From an uncultured Eubacteriales bacterium (GTDB lineage Bacteria > Bacillota > Clostridia > Oscillospirales > Acutalibacteraceae), in contig CAJUDG010000006.1 in NCBI GenBank assembly GCA_910584745.1, positions 62,001-126,000 of the forward strand: a stretch of 64,000 bases of DNA, written 5' to 3'. Position 1 is the first letter of the stretch, and the number at the start of each line of letters is the position of its first letter. Positions 34,493 to 42,320 of this stretch are shown here, piece by piece. The notes under the pieces are model-generated. The model did not search any database. It was not told the origin of the DNA and saw nothing but the letters and a program-made list of their open reading frames with translations. A program made the position numbers and the translations under genes.

Positions 34493-36427
34493 ATGGGCAA
34501 GACAATAGCACAAAAGATAATCGCCGCCCATCTCGTCAGCGGCGAGATGACCGTGGGCGCGGACGTGGGCCTTCGGATCGACCAGACCCTGACCCAGGAC
34601 GCCACGGGCACCATGGCCTATCTTGAGTTCGAGGCCATGGGGGTGCCCAGGGTGAAGACCGAAAAGAGTGTGGCGTATATCGACCATAACACCCTGCAAA
34701 GCGGCTTTGAGAACGCCGACGACCACCGCTATATCCAGACGGTTGCCAGAAAGCACGGCATCTACTTCTCCCGGCCCGGCAACGGCATCTGCCACCAGCT
34801 GCACCTGGAGCGCTTCGGGGCACCGGGCAAGACCCTTATCGGCTCTGACAGCCACACCCCCACCGGCGGCGGCATCGGTATGCTGGCCTTCGGGGCCGGG
34901 GGCATGGACGTGGCGGTCGCCATGGGCGGCGGCGAGTACCATATCAATATGCCAAGTATGACAAAAGTTGAACTTCTGGGCCAGCTCTCCCCCTGGGTCA
35001 GCGCCAAGGACGTTATCCTCGAGGTCCTTCGGAAGATGAGCGTCAAGGGCGGCGTGGGCAAGATAATCGAGTACGCCGGGGAGGGGGTCAAGACCCTGAC
35101 CGTCCCCGAGCGGGCCACCATCACCAATATGGGCGCGGAGCTGGGGGCCACCACCTCGGTGTTCCCCTCGGACGAGATGACCCGGCAGTTCCTTCGGGCC
35201 CAGGGCCGGGAGGACCAGTGGGTAGAGCTCTCCTCCGACCCGGACGCGGAGTATGACGAGGTGATAACCGTTGACCTCTCAAGCTTAGAGCCCCTGGCCG
35301 CCTGCCCCCACAGCCCGGACGCGGTGAAGCCGGTATCCGAGCTCTCGGGCACGAAGATAGACCAGTGCTGTATCGGCTCCTGCACCAACTCGTCATATCT
35401 CGACATGATGCGCGTGGCCGCCATACTAAAGGGCAAGACCGTCCACCCGGAGGTGAGCCTGACCATCGGCTGCGGCAGTAAGCAGGTGTACCAGATGCTG
35501 GCCGCAAACGGCGCTCTGGCCGACATGATATCGGCGGGGGCAAGGATTCTTGAGTGCGCCTGCGGGCCTTGCATAGGCATGGGCCAGTCCCCCAACTCCG
35601 CGGGCGTGTCCCTGCGCACCTTCAACCGCAACTTCGAGGGCCGCACCGGCACCGCCGACGCGCAGGTGTACTTGGTAAGCCCCGAGACCGCCGCCGCCTC
35701 GGCCATCGCCGGGGTGTTCACCGACCCCCGGACCCTTGGGGAGTATGCGAAGATCGACCTGCCCGAGAGCTTCATGATAAACGACAACCTTATCCTGCCC
35801 CCCATCGAGGAGCCCCCGATGGAGACCGTGGACGTGGTCCGGGGCCCCAACATCAAGCCCCTGCCCATAGCGGGTGAGCTGCCGGACAGCGTCTCCGGCA
35901 AGGCGGTGCTGAAGGTGGGCGACAACATCACCACCGACCACATCATGCCCGCTGGGGCCAAGATACTGCCCTACCGCTCCAACGTGCCCTATCTCAGCCA
36001 GTTCTGCTTCGGCGTATGCGACAAGGCGTTCCCGGAGCGCTGCAAGAAAGAGGGCGGCGGCATGGTCATAGCGGGCCACAACTACGGCCAGGGCTCCTCC
36101 CGGGAGCACGCGGCGCTGGTGCCCTTATACCTGGGCGTGAAGGCCGTGATAGCCAAGAGCTACGCCCGCATACACGCGGCAAACCTTGCCAACACCGGCA
36201 TACTGCCCCTACAGTTTGCGGATGAGGCTGACTATGACAGGATAAGTCAGATGGACCAGCTCAGCCTGCCGGATATAAAGAGCGAACTGCTGTCAGGAAG
36301 TGACGTAACTCTCATGAACGAGACCACCGGCCAGAGCTTCAAGCTAAAGGCCGTGCTTACAGAGCGCCAGCGGGACATGGTCTTAGTCGGCGGCCTGCTC
36401 AACTATACGAAGGGAGAAGACAAATGA
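34493..36427 (+). CDS. acn: Aconitate hydratase (short, mitochondrial-like type)
   Basis: A 644-residue aconitase converting citrate to isocitrate through a 4Fe-4S cluster. The three cluster cysteines are in IGSCTNS (~298) and CACGPCIG (~357-361). Catalytic-loop blocks are GSDSHTPTGGGIGMLAFG and, in the swivel domain, DNITTDHIMPAG and NYGQGSSREHAA. It is shorter than the usual 850-900-residue AcnA/AcnB, as expected for the anaerobe/mitochondrial branch. The stop overlaps icd by 4 nt. No citrate synthase gene is in the window. Confidence 0.94.
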   Translation: MGKTIAQKIIAAHLVSGEMTVGADVGLRIDQTLTQDATGTMAYLEFEAMGVPRVKTEKSVAYIDHNTLQSGFENADDHRYIQTVARKHGIYFSRPGNGICHQLHLERFGAPGKTLIGSDSHTPTGGGIGMLAFGAGGMDVAVAMGGGEYHINMPSMTKVELLGQLSPWVSAKDVILEVLRKMSVKGGVGKIIEYAGEGVKTLTVPERATITNMGAELGATTSVFPSDEMTRQFLRAQGREDQWVELSSDPDAEYDEVITVDLSSLEPLAACPHSPDAVKPVSELSGTKIDQCCIGSCTNSSYLDMMRVAAILKGKTVHPEVSLTIGCGSKQVYQMLAANGALADMISAGARILECACGPCIGMGQSPNSAGVSLRTFNRNFEGRTGTADAQVYLVSPETAAASAIAGVFTDPRTLGEYAKIDLPESFMINDNLILPPIEEPPMETVDVVRGPNIKPLPIAGELPDSVSGKAVLKVGDNITTDHIMPAGAKILPYRSNVPYLSQFCFGVCDKAFPERCKKEGGGMVIAGHNYGQGSSREHAALVPLYLGVKAVIAKSYARIHAANLANTGILPLQFADEADYDRISQMDQLSLPDIKSELLSGSDVTLMNETTGQSFKLKAVLTERQRDMVLVGGLLNYTKGEDK

Positions 36428-37641
36428 GCTTTGAGAAGATACCCATGAAGACCCCCCTGGTGGAGATGGACGGCGACGAGATGACCCGGGTCATCTGGCA
36501 GCTTATAAAGGACATGCTGCTGGCCCCCTATATCGATCTCAATTTAGAGTATTACGACCTGGGCCTCCCCCACCGTGACGAGACCCGGGACCAGGTGACC
36601 ATCGACTCCGCCAACGCCACCAAGAAGTACGGCGTGGCGGTAAAGTGCGCCACCATCACCCCCAACGCCCAGCGCATGGACGAGTACAAGCTCCACGAGA
36701 TGTGGAAGTCCCCCAACGGCACCATCCGCGCCATTCTTGACGGCACGGTCTTCCGGGCCCCCATCTTAGTCAAGGGCATCGTGCCCTACATCCCCGGCTG
36801 GAAGAAGCCAATCACCATCGCCCGCCACGCCTTCGGCGATATCTACAAGAACACCGAGACCATCGTGCCCGCCGGGTCCAAGGCTGAGATCGTGGTCACC
36901 TTCCCCGACGGCACCCAGCAGCGCCAGACCGTCCATGAGTTCACAGAGAGCGGCGGCGTGTTCCAGGGCCAGTTCAACGTGGACGCGAGCATCGAGAGCT
37001 TCGCGCGGTCCTGCTTTAACTTTGCCTTAGATACCAAGCAGGACATCTGGTTCTCCACCAAGGACACCATCTCCAAGAAGTACGACCACCGCTTTAAAGA
37101 TATTTTCCAGGAAATATATGATAATGAGTACGCCAAGAAGTTCGCCGAGGCGGGTATCGAATACTTCTACACCCTCATCGACGACGCTGTGGCCCGTGTG
37201 GTCCGCAGTCAGGGCGGCTTTATCTGGGCCTGCAAGAACTACGACGGCGACGTCATGAGTGACATGGTGGCCACGGCCTTCGGCAGCCTTGGCATGATGA
37301 CCTCCGTCCTGGTGGCCCCCGACGGCACCTGCGAGTACGAGGCCGCCCACGGCACCGTGACCCGGCACTACTACAAGCACCTTAAGGGCGAGGAGACCTC
37401 CACCAACTCCGTGGCCACGCTCTTTGCCTGGACCGGGGCCCTCCGCAAGCGCGGGCAGTTGGATGGTAACGACAGGCTGGTGGACTTTGCCGGTAAGCTG
37501 GAGCAGGCCACTATTGATACCATTGAGAGCGGTATAATGACCGGGGACTTGGCGGCTATGTCTACGCTGCCGGATATCAAGAAGGTCAATACCCAGGATT
37601 TCCTCATGGCGATTAAAGAGAAGTTAGAAGCTTTGTTGTAA
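36424..37641 (+). CDS. icd: NADP-dependent isocitrate dehydrogenase (eukaryote-like type)
   Basis: A 405-residue isocitrate dehydrogenase of the homodimeric eukaryote-like class (VEMDGDEMTRVIWQLIKD start; SPNGTIRAILDGTVFR isocitrate-binding block; CKNYDGDVMSDM metal Asp; AAHGTVTRHYYKHL). It makes 2-oxoglutarate and NADPH. Coupled to aconitase by an ATGA overlap, it gives the oxidative branch from citrate to glutamate precursors, not a full cycle. Confidence 0.96.
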   Translation: MSFEKIPMKTPLVEMDGDEMTRVIWQLIKDMLLAPYIDLNLEYYDLGLPHRDETRDQVTIDSANATKKYGVAVKCATITPNAQRMDEYKLHEMWKSPNGTIRAILDGTVFRAPILVKGIVPYIPGWKKPITIARHAFGDIYKNTETIVPAGSKAEIVVTFPDGTQQRQTVHEFTESGGVFQGQFNVDASIESFARSCFNFALDTKQDIWFSTKDTISKKYDHRFKDIFQEIYDNEYAKKFAEAGIEYFYTLIDDAVARVVRSQGGFIWACKNYDGDVMSDMVATAFGSLGMMTSVLVAPDGTCEYEAAHGTVTRHYYKHLKGEETSTNSVATLFAWTGALRKRGQLDGNDRLVDFAGKLEQATIDTIESGIMTGDLAAMSTLPDIKKVNTQDFLMAIKEKLEALL

Positions 37642-37654
37642 GAGCGCGACGTTT

Positions 37655-37687
37655 AACCCCCTTTCCTGACGGAAAGGGGTTATTTTT
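37655..37687 (+). terminator. Terminator of the acn-icd operon
   Basis: AACCCCCTTTCC-TGAC-GGAAAGGGGTT followed by ATTTTTT. Confidence 0.93.
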
Positions 37688-37699
37688 TGTTGTCACTTT

Positions 37700-37773
37700 T
37701 TTGCCTTCGGCCAGACCTTGGGGCGCTGCCCCAAACCCTGCCAGGAGCCTAACGCTCCTGGACCGCGTCCCTA
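37700..37773 (-). repeat. REP-like 3'-end repeat, family A, copy 6
   Basis: It touches the TAG of the DUF2812 gene; 37714-37772 is identical to 12317-12375. Confidence 0.9.
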
Positions 37774-38250
37774 TTTCATCTCCTTACGGTACTTCCACCA
37801 ATACCACGCCGCGATACCCAGATAGATAAACATCATCGCCGCCATCGACCCTGCCAGCGTCTCCCTGAATATCACGCAATACGGCGAAAACACCACCGCC
37901 ATCCCCATCCAAGCCCCCGCCAGCCGCTTATACCTCCCCGCCCGCGACCCCGCGTCCGAAAAGATATCCTCCGTACAGCTGTCCCTCAGCTTCAAAAAAT
38001 ACTGGTTTCCCGAGCCCTTCGTTCCCGCCAGATGCTTCCACCCGCTGTCCTCAAACAGCGCCACATACTCCCAAAAGTCCTCCTTCCGCTTGAACTCCCG
38101 ATAGTCCGCCCGGATAGTACACCTGTCCGGCGTGCACCGCTGAAAGTCATAGAAAAGCCCTTTCCCGCACAGCAGCCAGCCGTTCCCGGCCATCTCCTCC
38201 AGCCACTTCTCCTCCCGGTCAAAACGAAAGAACATCTTAAAGCGCTTCAT
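37771..38250 (-). CDS. DUF2812 membrane protein
   Basis: A 159-residue protein. Residues 1-~105 are the DUF2812 domain, rich in aromatics (EKWLEEMAGNGWLL, then a conserved DYREFKRKEDFWEY). Two transmembrane helices follow at ~112-150. Such proteins are nearly always encoded directly after a PadR regulator, as here; their role is not known. ATG 38250 (AAGGGGG upstream) lies inside the last codons of the PadR gene (14-nt overlap), so the two are made together. Confidence 0.85.
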   Translation of the reverse strand: MKRFKMFFRFDREEKWLEEMAGNGWLLCGKGLFYDFQRCTPDRCTIRADYREFKRKEDFWEYVALFEDSGWKHLAGTKGSGNQYFLKLRDSCTEDIFSDAGSRAGRYKRLAGAWMGMAVVFSPYCVIFRETLAGSMAAMMFIYLGIAAWYWWKYRKEMK

Positions 38251-38572
38251 TCTCAAGTCCCCCTTCCAAAACTCTGTCTGTCAGCCCCACCAGGGCCCTC
38301 ATCCTCTCACAGTCCGCCTTAAGCACCTCCCGGCCAAGCATCGTCGCCGCGTACACCTTCCGCCTTGGGTCCCCGCTCTCCAGGGCCGTGATGAGCCCCT
38401 TCTTCAAAAGGTTCTCAATGGCCCCGTACATGGTCCCCGCCGCCAGCCGCACCTGCCCGCCGCTCAGCTCCTCCACCCGCCTCATGATGGCATAGCCGTG
38501 CCCCGGCTCATATAGCGCCAGCAGCACATAATACACCGTCTCGGTCAGGGGCAGCTTCTTGTCCCTGTTCAT
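38237..38572 (-). CDS. PadR family transcriptional regulator
   Basis: A 111-residue PadR-type winged-helix repressor: LTETVYYVLLALYEPGHGY at the start of the wHTH, then GTMYGAIENLLKKGLI as recognition and wing region, then a C-terminal dimer helix. ATG 38572 has AAAGGAGG in front. Two identical-arm palindromes in its own promoter suggest strong self-repression, lifted by an unknown drug or cell-envelope signal. Confidence 0.93.
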   Translation of the reverse strand: MNRDKKLPLTETVYYVLLALYEPGHGYAIMRRVEELSGGQVRLAAGTMYGAIENLLKKGLITALESGDPRRKVYAATMLGREVLKADCERMRALVGLTDRVLEGGLENEAL

Positions 38573-38586
38573 ACTCAGTCCTCCTT

Positions 38587-38633
38587 TATACAGTCTCACT
38601 GTATAGTTACATTATATACAGTCACACTGTATA
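38587..38633 (-). promoter_or_regulatory. Twin operators for PadR
   Basis: Two 19-bp palindromes with arms TATACAGT and ACTGTATA around a 3-bp centre: 38587-38605 (centre CTC) and 38615-38633 (centre CAC), 28 bp apart. The upstream one exactly fills the spacer between -35 and -10, the other lies between the -10 box and the ribosome-binding site. Confidence 0.85.
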
Positions 38634-38639
38634 TGTCAA
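38611..38639 (-). promoter_or_regulatory. Promoter of padR-DUF2812
   Basis: Minus strand: TTGACA (38634-38639), 17 bp, TATAAT (38611-38616); perfect consensus, built around operator 2. Confidence 0.93.
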
Positions 38640-38650
38640 GAAGTAAATTC

Positions 38651-38717
38651 AAAAAAGCGAAAAAACAGGCGGCAACGGATTTATAGTTAACGCAGTCAAC
38701 TATACTCCGCCGCCGCC
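38651..38717 (-). terminator. Terminator of the cyclophilin gene
   Basis: Minus strand GGCGG...CCGCC long stem with an inner TATAGTT/AACTATA arm pair, followed by two T-runs (38660-38665 and 38651-38656 on this strand). Confidence 0.65.
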
Positions 38718-38755
38718 ATATGAAAGGGGGTACTACAACTTATACTCTGAATAAA

Positions 38756-39658
38756 TCAATCTGCGGACTTGCTCTGTGCCTCGCCCGGGGTGCCGCCGTC
38801 GTATTCCACGATCTTCACGCTCTCTATCACCATGTCGGTAACTGGCTTATCGTTCCCGTCCGTCTCGGCCTTCGACAGCTTGTATACTCCGTCCAAGCCC
38901 TCGAACACCTGCCCGAACACCGTGTGCCCGGTACCGTTGGTGGAATATGCCCCGTCCAGGTGCATATTGCCGCCGTACTGCTCATAAAGCTTCTTATAGT
39001 CGTCCGTCACCTTGCTGGTGTCCAAGGTCTTGGCGTTGGGGTTCGCGTCCACCAGCTCCTTGTTCTCCTTATAATACTCCTGGAACTGCTCGTACTGGCT
39101 CTCGTAAAAGGTCCACATCTCCTTGGACGCGGGGGTCCCGGTGCAGTTTATGAAGAACTGGCTGCCATTGGTGGCGGGCCCGGCGTTGGCCATGGACAAG
39201 GCCCCGTCGATGTTCACCAGGGACTTGTCGAACTCGTCCTCAAAGTCCTGTCCCCAGACGCTCTCGCCGTCGGTGCCGGTGCCGTTGGGGCTGCCGCCCT
39301 GTATCATGAAGTTCTCAATGACCCTGTGCAGGGCCATGCCGTCGAAATAGCCGTTTATGGCGTGGAGCTTGAAGTTATACACGGCCTTCGGGGCCTCGTT
39401 CGGGAAAAAGCGAATCTTAAATTCCTCGCCGGTCTGCATGGTGACAATGGCTATCTCCTCGCCCTTCTCAGGGGCCTCACACTGCCAGCCCAGCTTTTTG
39501 CCGGAGCTCTTGGGCTTCAGGTCCTCCATGGGGACCAGCTCCTTCTCCGTGCCCAGCACCGCCGCTGCGGGAGAGTCGCTCTTTGTGCCCTCCCCGCCGC
39601 AGGCCCCAAGCCCCATAAGCATTATAAGTACCAGCGTTAAGCATATCAGTTTTTTCAA
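38756..39658 (-). CDS. Cyclophilin-type peptidyl-prolyl isomerase lipoprotein
   Basis: A 300-residue lipoprotein: signal peptide with lipobox GLGAC (Cys ~20), then a cyclophilin fold (IVTMQTGEEFKIRFFPNEAP; HRVIENFMIQGGSPNG; SMANAGPATNGSQFFI; HTVFGQVFEGLD). An insertion of about 55 residues, rich in Glu/Lys/Tyr, splits the domain after the QFFI strand. It should assist folding of exported proteins at the outer membrane face. Start is TTG 39658 with AGGAGG 8 nt upstream. Confidence 0.92.
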   Translation of the reverse strand: MKKLICLTLVLIMLMGLGACGGEGTKSDSPAAAVLGTEKELVPMEDLKPKSSGKKLGWQCEAPEKGEEIAIVTMQTGEEFKIRFFPNEAPKAVYNFKLHAINGYFDGMALHRVIENFMIQGGSPNGTGTDGESVWGQDFEDEFDKSLVNIDGALSMANAGPATNGSQFFINCTGTPASKEMWTFYESQYEQFQEYYKENKELVDANPNAKTLDTSKVTDDYKKLYEQYGGNMHLDGAYSTNGTGHTVFGQVFEGLDGVYKLSKAETDGNDKPVTDMVIESVKIVEYDGGTPGEAQSKSAD

Positions 39659-39678
39659 CTTTCCGTCCTCCTAGAAAA

Positions 39679-39720
39679 ATATTTCCCCACTATTGTAGCA
39701 AAGAGCGGGGAAATATGCAA
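39679..39720 (-). promoter_or_regulatory. Promoter of the cyclophilin gene with inverted repeat
   Basis: Minus strand: TTGCAT (39715-39720), 17 bp, TACAAT (39692-39697). A perfect 10-bp inverted repeat ATATTTCCCC/GGGGAAATAT (39679-39688 and 39707-39716) brackets the -10 box. Confidence 0.65.
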
Positions 39721-39947
39721 GCATTATTTTGAGTTTTACTCCCGATCGGGAGACTCATTATGGAGCGTAGGTGATACTTTGAGCTCCTATCAGGCACCCG
39801 GGGTCATGCTAGATTCTCTCCAGCCAGCGCCGTGCCCCTTTCTTTTACCTTTCCCCTTGACCTGCCGCCCCTTTTGTTGCAGAATCTATGTATGTTTATG
39901 CTGTCATTTACATTTCTCAATACACTTCTTGAAAGGAGAACAAATCT
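39721..39947. other. Intergenic region upstream of the M3 peptidase
   Basis: About 225 nt without a gene. It holds a 14-bp perfect palindrome CTCCCGATCGGGAG at 39739-39752 with outer GAGT/ACTC arms, and an otherwise pyrimidine-rich plus strand. A weak promoter candidate TTGTTG-17-TATGCT lies about 45 nt before the ribosome-binding site. Confidence 0.5.
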
Positions 39948-41639
39948 ATGAAATTTTCCGAAATGCCCTATGCCCGTCCCGATATGGACAGTCTCTTCGC
40001 GGAGCTGGACAGCCTCACCGCTCAGCTTCAGAGCGCCTCGGACGCCCAGGCCCAGCTGGAGGCCTTTCACAAAAAGGATAAGCTGATGTCCGGCTTCAAC
40101 ACCCTCGCGAGCATCTGCTCTATCCGCAACACCGTGGACACCAGGGATAAGTTCTATGAGGCCGAGCAGGAATTTCTCGACCAGCAGTACCCGCTTATCT
40201 CTGAGAAGATGCAGGCCTTTAACAAGGTCCTTGCGGCCTCGCCCTTCCGGGGGGACCTTGAAAAGGAGTTGGGGGAGCTGCTTTTTACAAATATCGAGCT
40301 GGAGCTTAAGTCCTTCTCCCCCGAGATAGTCCCCCTTATGCAGGAGGAGAACCGGCTCTGCACCGAGTATCAGAAGCTCTACGCCAGCGCCCGGATAGAC
40401 TTCATGGGCAAGACCGTCACCATCGCCCAGCTGATCCCCTATAAGCAGGACCCCGACCGCGCCGTGCGCAAGGCCGCCACAGAGGCCGAGGGAGGCTTCT
40501 TCGACCAGCATAGGCAGGAGCTGGACGAGCTGTACGACAAGCTTGTGAAGAACCGCACCCAGCAGGCCAAAAAGCTGGGCTTTGAGAACTACGTGCCCCT
40601 GGGCTTTATCCGCATGGGCCGCAACTGTTACACCCCCGAGGACCTCCAGAGCTTCCGCGGTCAGGTGGTGCGGGACCTGGTGCCCCTGGTGGTGAAGGTG
40701 AACGAGCGCCAGGCTAAGCGCCTTGGCATCAGCGATTACAAGTTCTACGACGTCCCCATCAAGTTCAAGGACGGCTCCGCCAAGCCCCAGGGCACCCCCG
40801 ATGAGATAATGGCCGCCGGCAAAAAGATGTATCACGAGCTCTCTCCTGAGACCGGCGAGTTCATTGATTTGATGCTGGACAACGAGCTCTTTGATGTGCT
40901 GGCCAAGGAGGGCAAAGCCCCCGGCGGGTACTGCACAAGCCTGCCGGACTATAAGTACCCCTTCATCTTCTCCAACTTCAACGGCACCTCCGGGGACGTG
41001 GACGTGCTCACCCACGAGGCGGGCCACGCCTTCGCAAACTTCATCGCCGACCGCACCATACCCGTCCCCGGCAACCGCTGGCCCTCTATGGAGGGCTGCG
41101 AGACTCACTCCATGAGCATGGAGTTTCTGACCGCCCCCTGGCACAATCTTTTCTTCGGGGACATGACTGACAAGTACGAGCTCTCCCACGCGGAGGATGC
41201 CCTAATCTTCATCCCCTACGGCTGCCTTGTGGACCACTTCCAGTACGAGGTGTACAGCCACCCGGAGATGACCCCCGAGGAGCGCAACCAGACCTGGGCC
41301 CGGCTGGAAAAGCTGTACCGCCCCTATATCGATTTTGACGGCCTGCCCTTCTACGGCCGGGGCGCCGGCTGGCAGCGGCAGATGCACATCTATCAGAGCC
41401 CCTTCTACTATATCGACTACTGCCTCGCCCAGGTCATGAGCTTACAGTTCTTCGCCCTGTCCCTTAAGGACCGTGACGGGGCTTGGCGGAAGTATATGGA
41501 CTTCGTAAAGCTGGGCGGCACCAAGACCTTTATCGATCTGGCCCATTCCGTAGATATGCGCTCTCCCATTGACGAGGGCTGCGTGAAGGACGTCTGCACG
41601 GCCACCTTCGAGTGGACGGAGCAGCACCTTGTGGAGTAA
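39948..41639 (+). CDS. M3 family oligoendopeptidase
   Basis: A 563-residue cytosolic zinc peptidase of the PepF/thimet group, cutting short peptides. The active site LTHEAGHAFANF contains HExxH and the third ligand Glu is in EGCETHSMSMEF. Length is typical. AAAGGAG is 10 nt before ATG. It stands alone between two regulatory gaps. Confidence 0.93.
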   Translation: MKFSEMPYARPDMDSLFAELDSLTAQLQSASDAQAQLEAFHKKDKLMSGFNTLASICSIRNTVDTRDKFYEAEQEFLDQQYPLISEKMQAFNKVLAASPFRGDLEKELGELLFTNIELELKSFSPEIVPLMQEENRLCTEYQKLYASARIDFMGKTVTIAQLIPYKQDPDRAVRKAATEAEGGFFDQHRQELDELYDKLVKNRTQQAKKLGFENYVPLGFIRMGRNCYTPEDLQSFRGQVVRDLVPLVVKVNERQAKRLGISDYKFYDVPIKFKDGSAKPQGTPDEIMAAGKKMYHELSPETGEFIDLMLDNELFDVLAKEGKAPGGYCTSLPDYKYPFIFSNFNGTSGDVDVLTHEAGHAFANFIADRTIPVPGNRWPSMEGCETHSMSMEFLTAPWHNLFFGDMTDKYELSHAEDALIFIPYGCLVDHFQYEVYSHPEMTPEERNQTWARLEKLYRPYIDFDGLPFYGRGAGWQRQMHIYQSPFYYIDYCLAQVMSLQFFALSLKDRDGAWRKYMDFVKLGGTKTFIDLAHSVDMRSPIDEGCVKDVCTATFEWTEQHLVE

Positions 41640-41663
41640 GCCCCACTAAATACGCAAAAAGCA

Positions 41664-41697
41664 CCGCCGCCGGACAGCTGTCCGGCGGCGGCTTTTT
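41664..41697. terminator. Bidirectional terminator between M3 peptidase and Uma2 gene
   Basis: A near-perfect 14-bp stem CCGCCGCCGGACAG/CTGTCCGGCGGCGG with TTTTT to the right and AAAAA to the left. On the minus strand the T-run is followed by GCGTATTTAGTGGG, close to the sequence after the terminator at 1.6 kb. Confidence 0.92.
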
Positions 41698-41700
41698 GCT

Positions 41701-42279
41701 TTATTCTACGCGGTCAAACACGTCCTCAATTAGGATGTCAAGATCGTCAAAAAGGCTGCATTTGAAGCTCTTGGGGATGGCATCAAGCTCCTCGGGGGTC
41801 ATGTCCTCAAGCTCGTAGTCGGGATAGACGGCGTATACATTTGCGAACTCCAGTCTGCCGTCCTTCAGCAGGTATATCTCGACCGACTTACCGGCTGGGT
41901 TCACTATCCAGTATTCCTTCACCCCGCACTGCTCATAGACCTGCCGCTTGTAACCGCGGTCACGCTTCTCCGTACTGGGAGAGAGAACTTCAACCACTAA
42001 GTCGGGTACTCCGCACACAAATTTTGTCTTGACTATGTCCGGGTTACAGACAACCATGCCATCGGGGACAAAATGGTCTTTTTCCGTAAGATATAGGTCC
42101 ACTCCGTCTCCGAAATATCTGCATTTTTTCCCTTTCAGATAGCTGGCAACAATATTATAAAGGTTAAACGTGATTTGAGTATGGTTGACCACCGGCTTGG
42201 GCGACATCGCCACAACCACGCCGTTAATAAACTCCTCCCTCACATCGTCCTGATAATACTCCGCCGGATTCTCCATCAT
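41701..42279 (-). CDS. Uma2 family (DUF820) restriction-endonuclease-fold protein
   Basis: A 192-residue Uma2/DUF820 protein of the PD-(D/E)XK superfamily. Seen: FINGVVVAMSPKPVVNHTQI, the metal Asp in FVPDGMVVCNPD, the catalytic PDLVVEVLSPST (Asp, Glu) and KRQVYEQCGVKEYWIV with the Lys. Such genes are often multicopy and of unknown role; some accompany mobile DNA, but nothing mobile is seen here. ATG 42279 follows GGGAGG. Confidence 0.9.
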   Translation of the reverse strand: MMENPAEYYQDDVREEFINGVVVAMSPKPVVNHTQITFNLYNIVASYLKGKKCRYFGDGVDLYLTEKDHFVPDGMVVCNPDIVKTKFVCGVPDLVVEVLSPSTEKRDRGYKRQVYEQCGVKEYWIVNPAGKSVEIYLLKDGRLEFANVYAVYPDYELEDMTPEELDAIPKSFKCSLFDDLDILIEDVFDRVE

Positions 42280-42320
42280 GCTGTTCCTCCCTCTCTGTAT
42301 TATCTGTCATATAAGAATTT

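Noticed and set aside
39804..41189. 461-codon minus-strand frame opposite the M3 peptidase
   Set aside because: Shadow of the peptidase, whose HExxH site and length fit its family fully.
41701..42279. Uma2 protein as a sign of a mobile element
   Set aside because: No transposase, inverted ends or target duplication around it.
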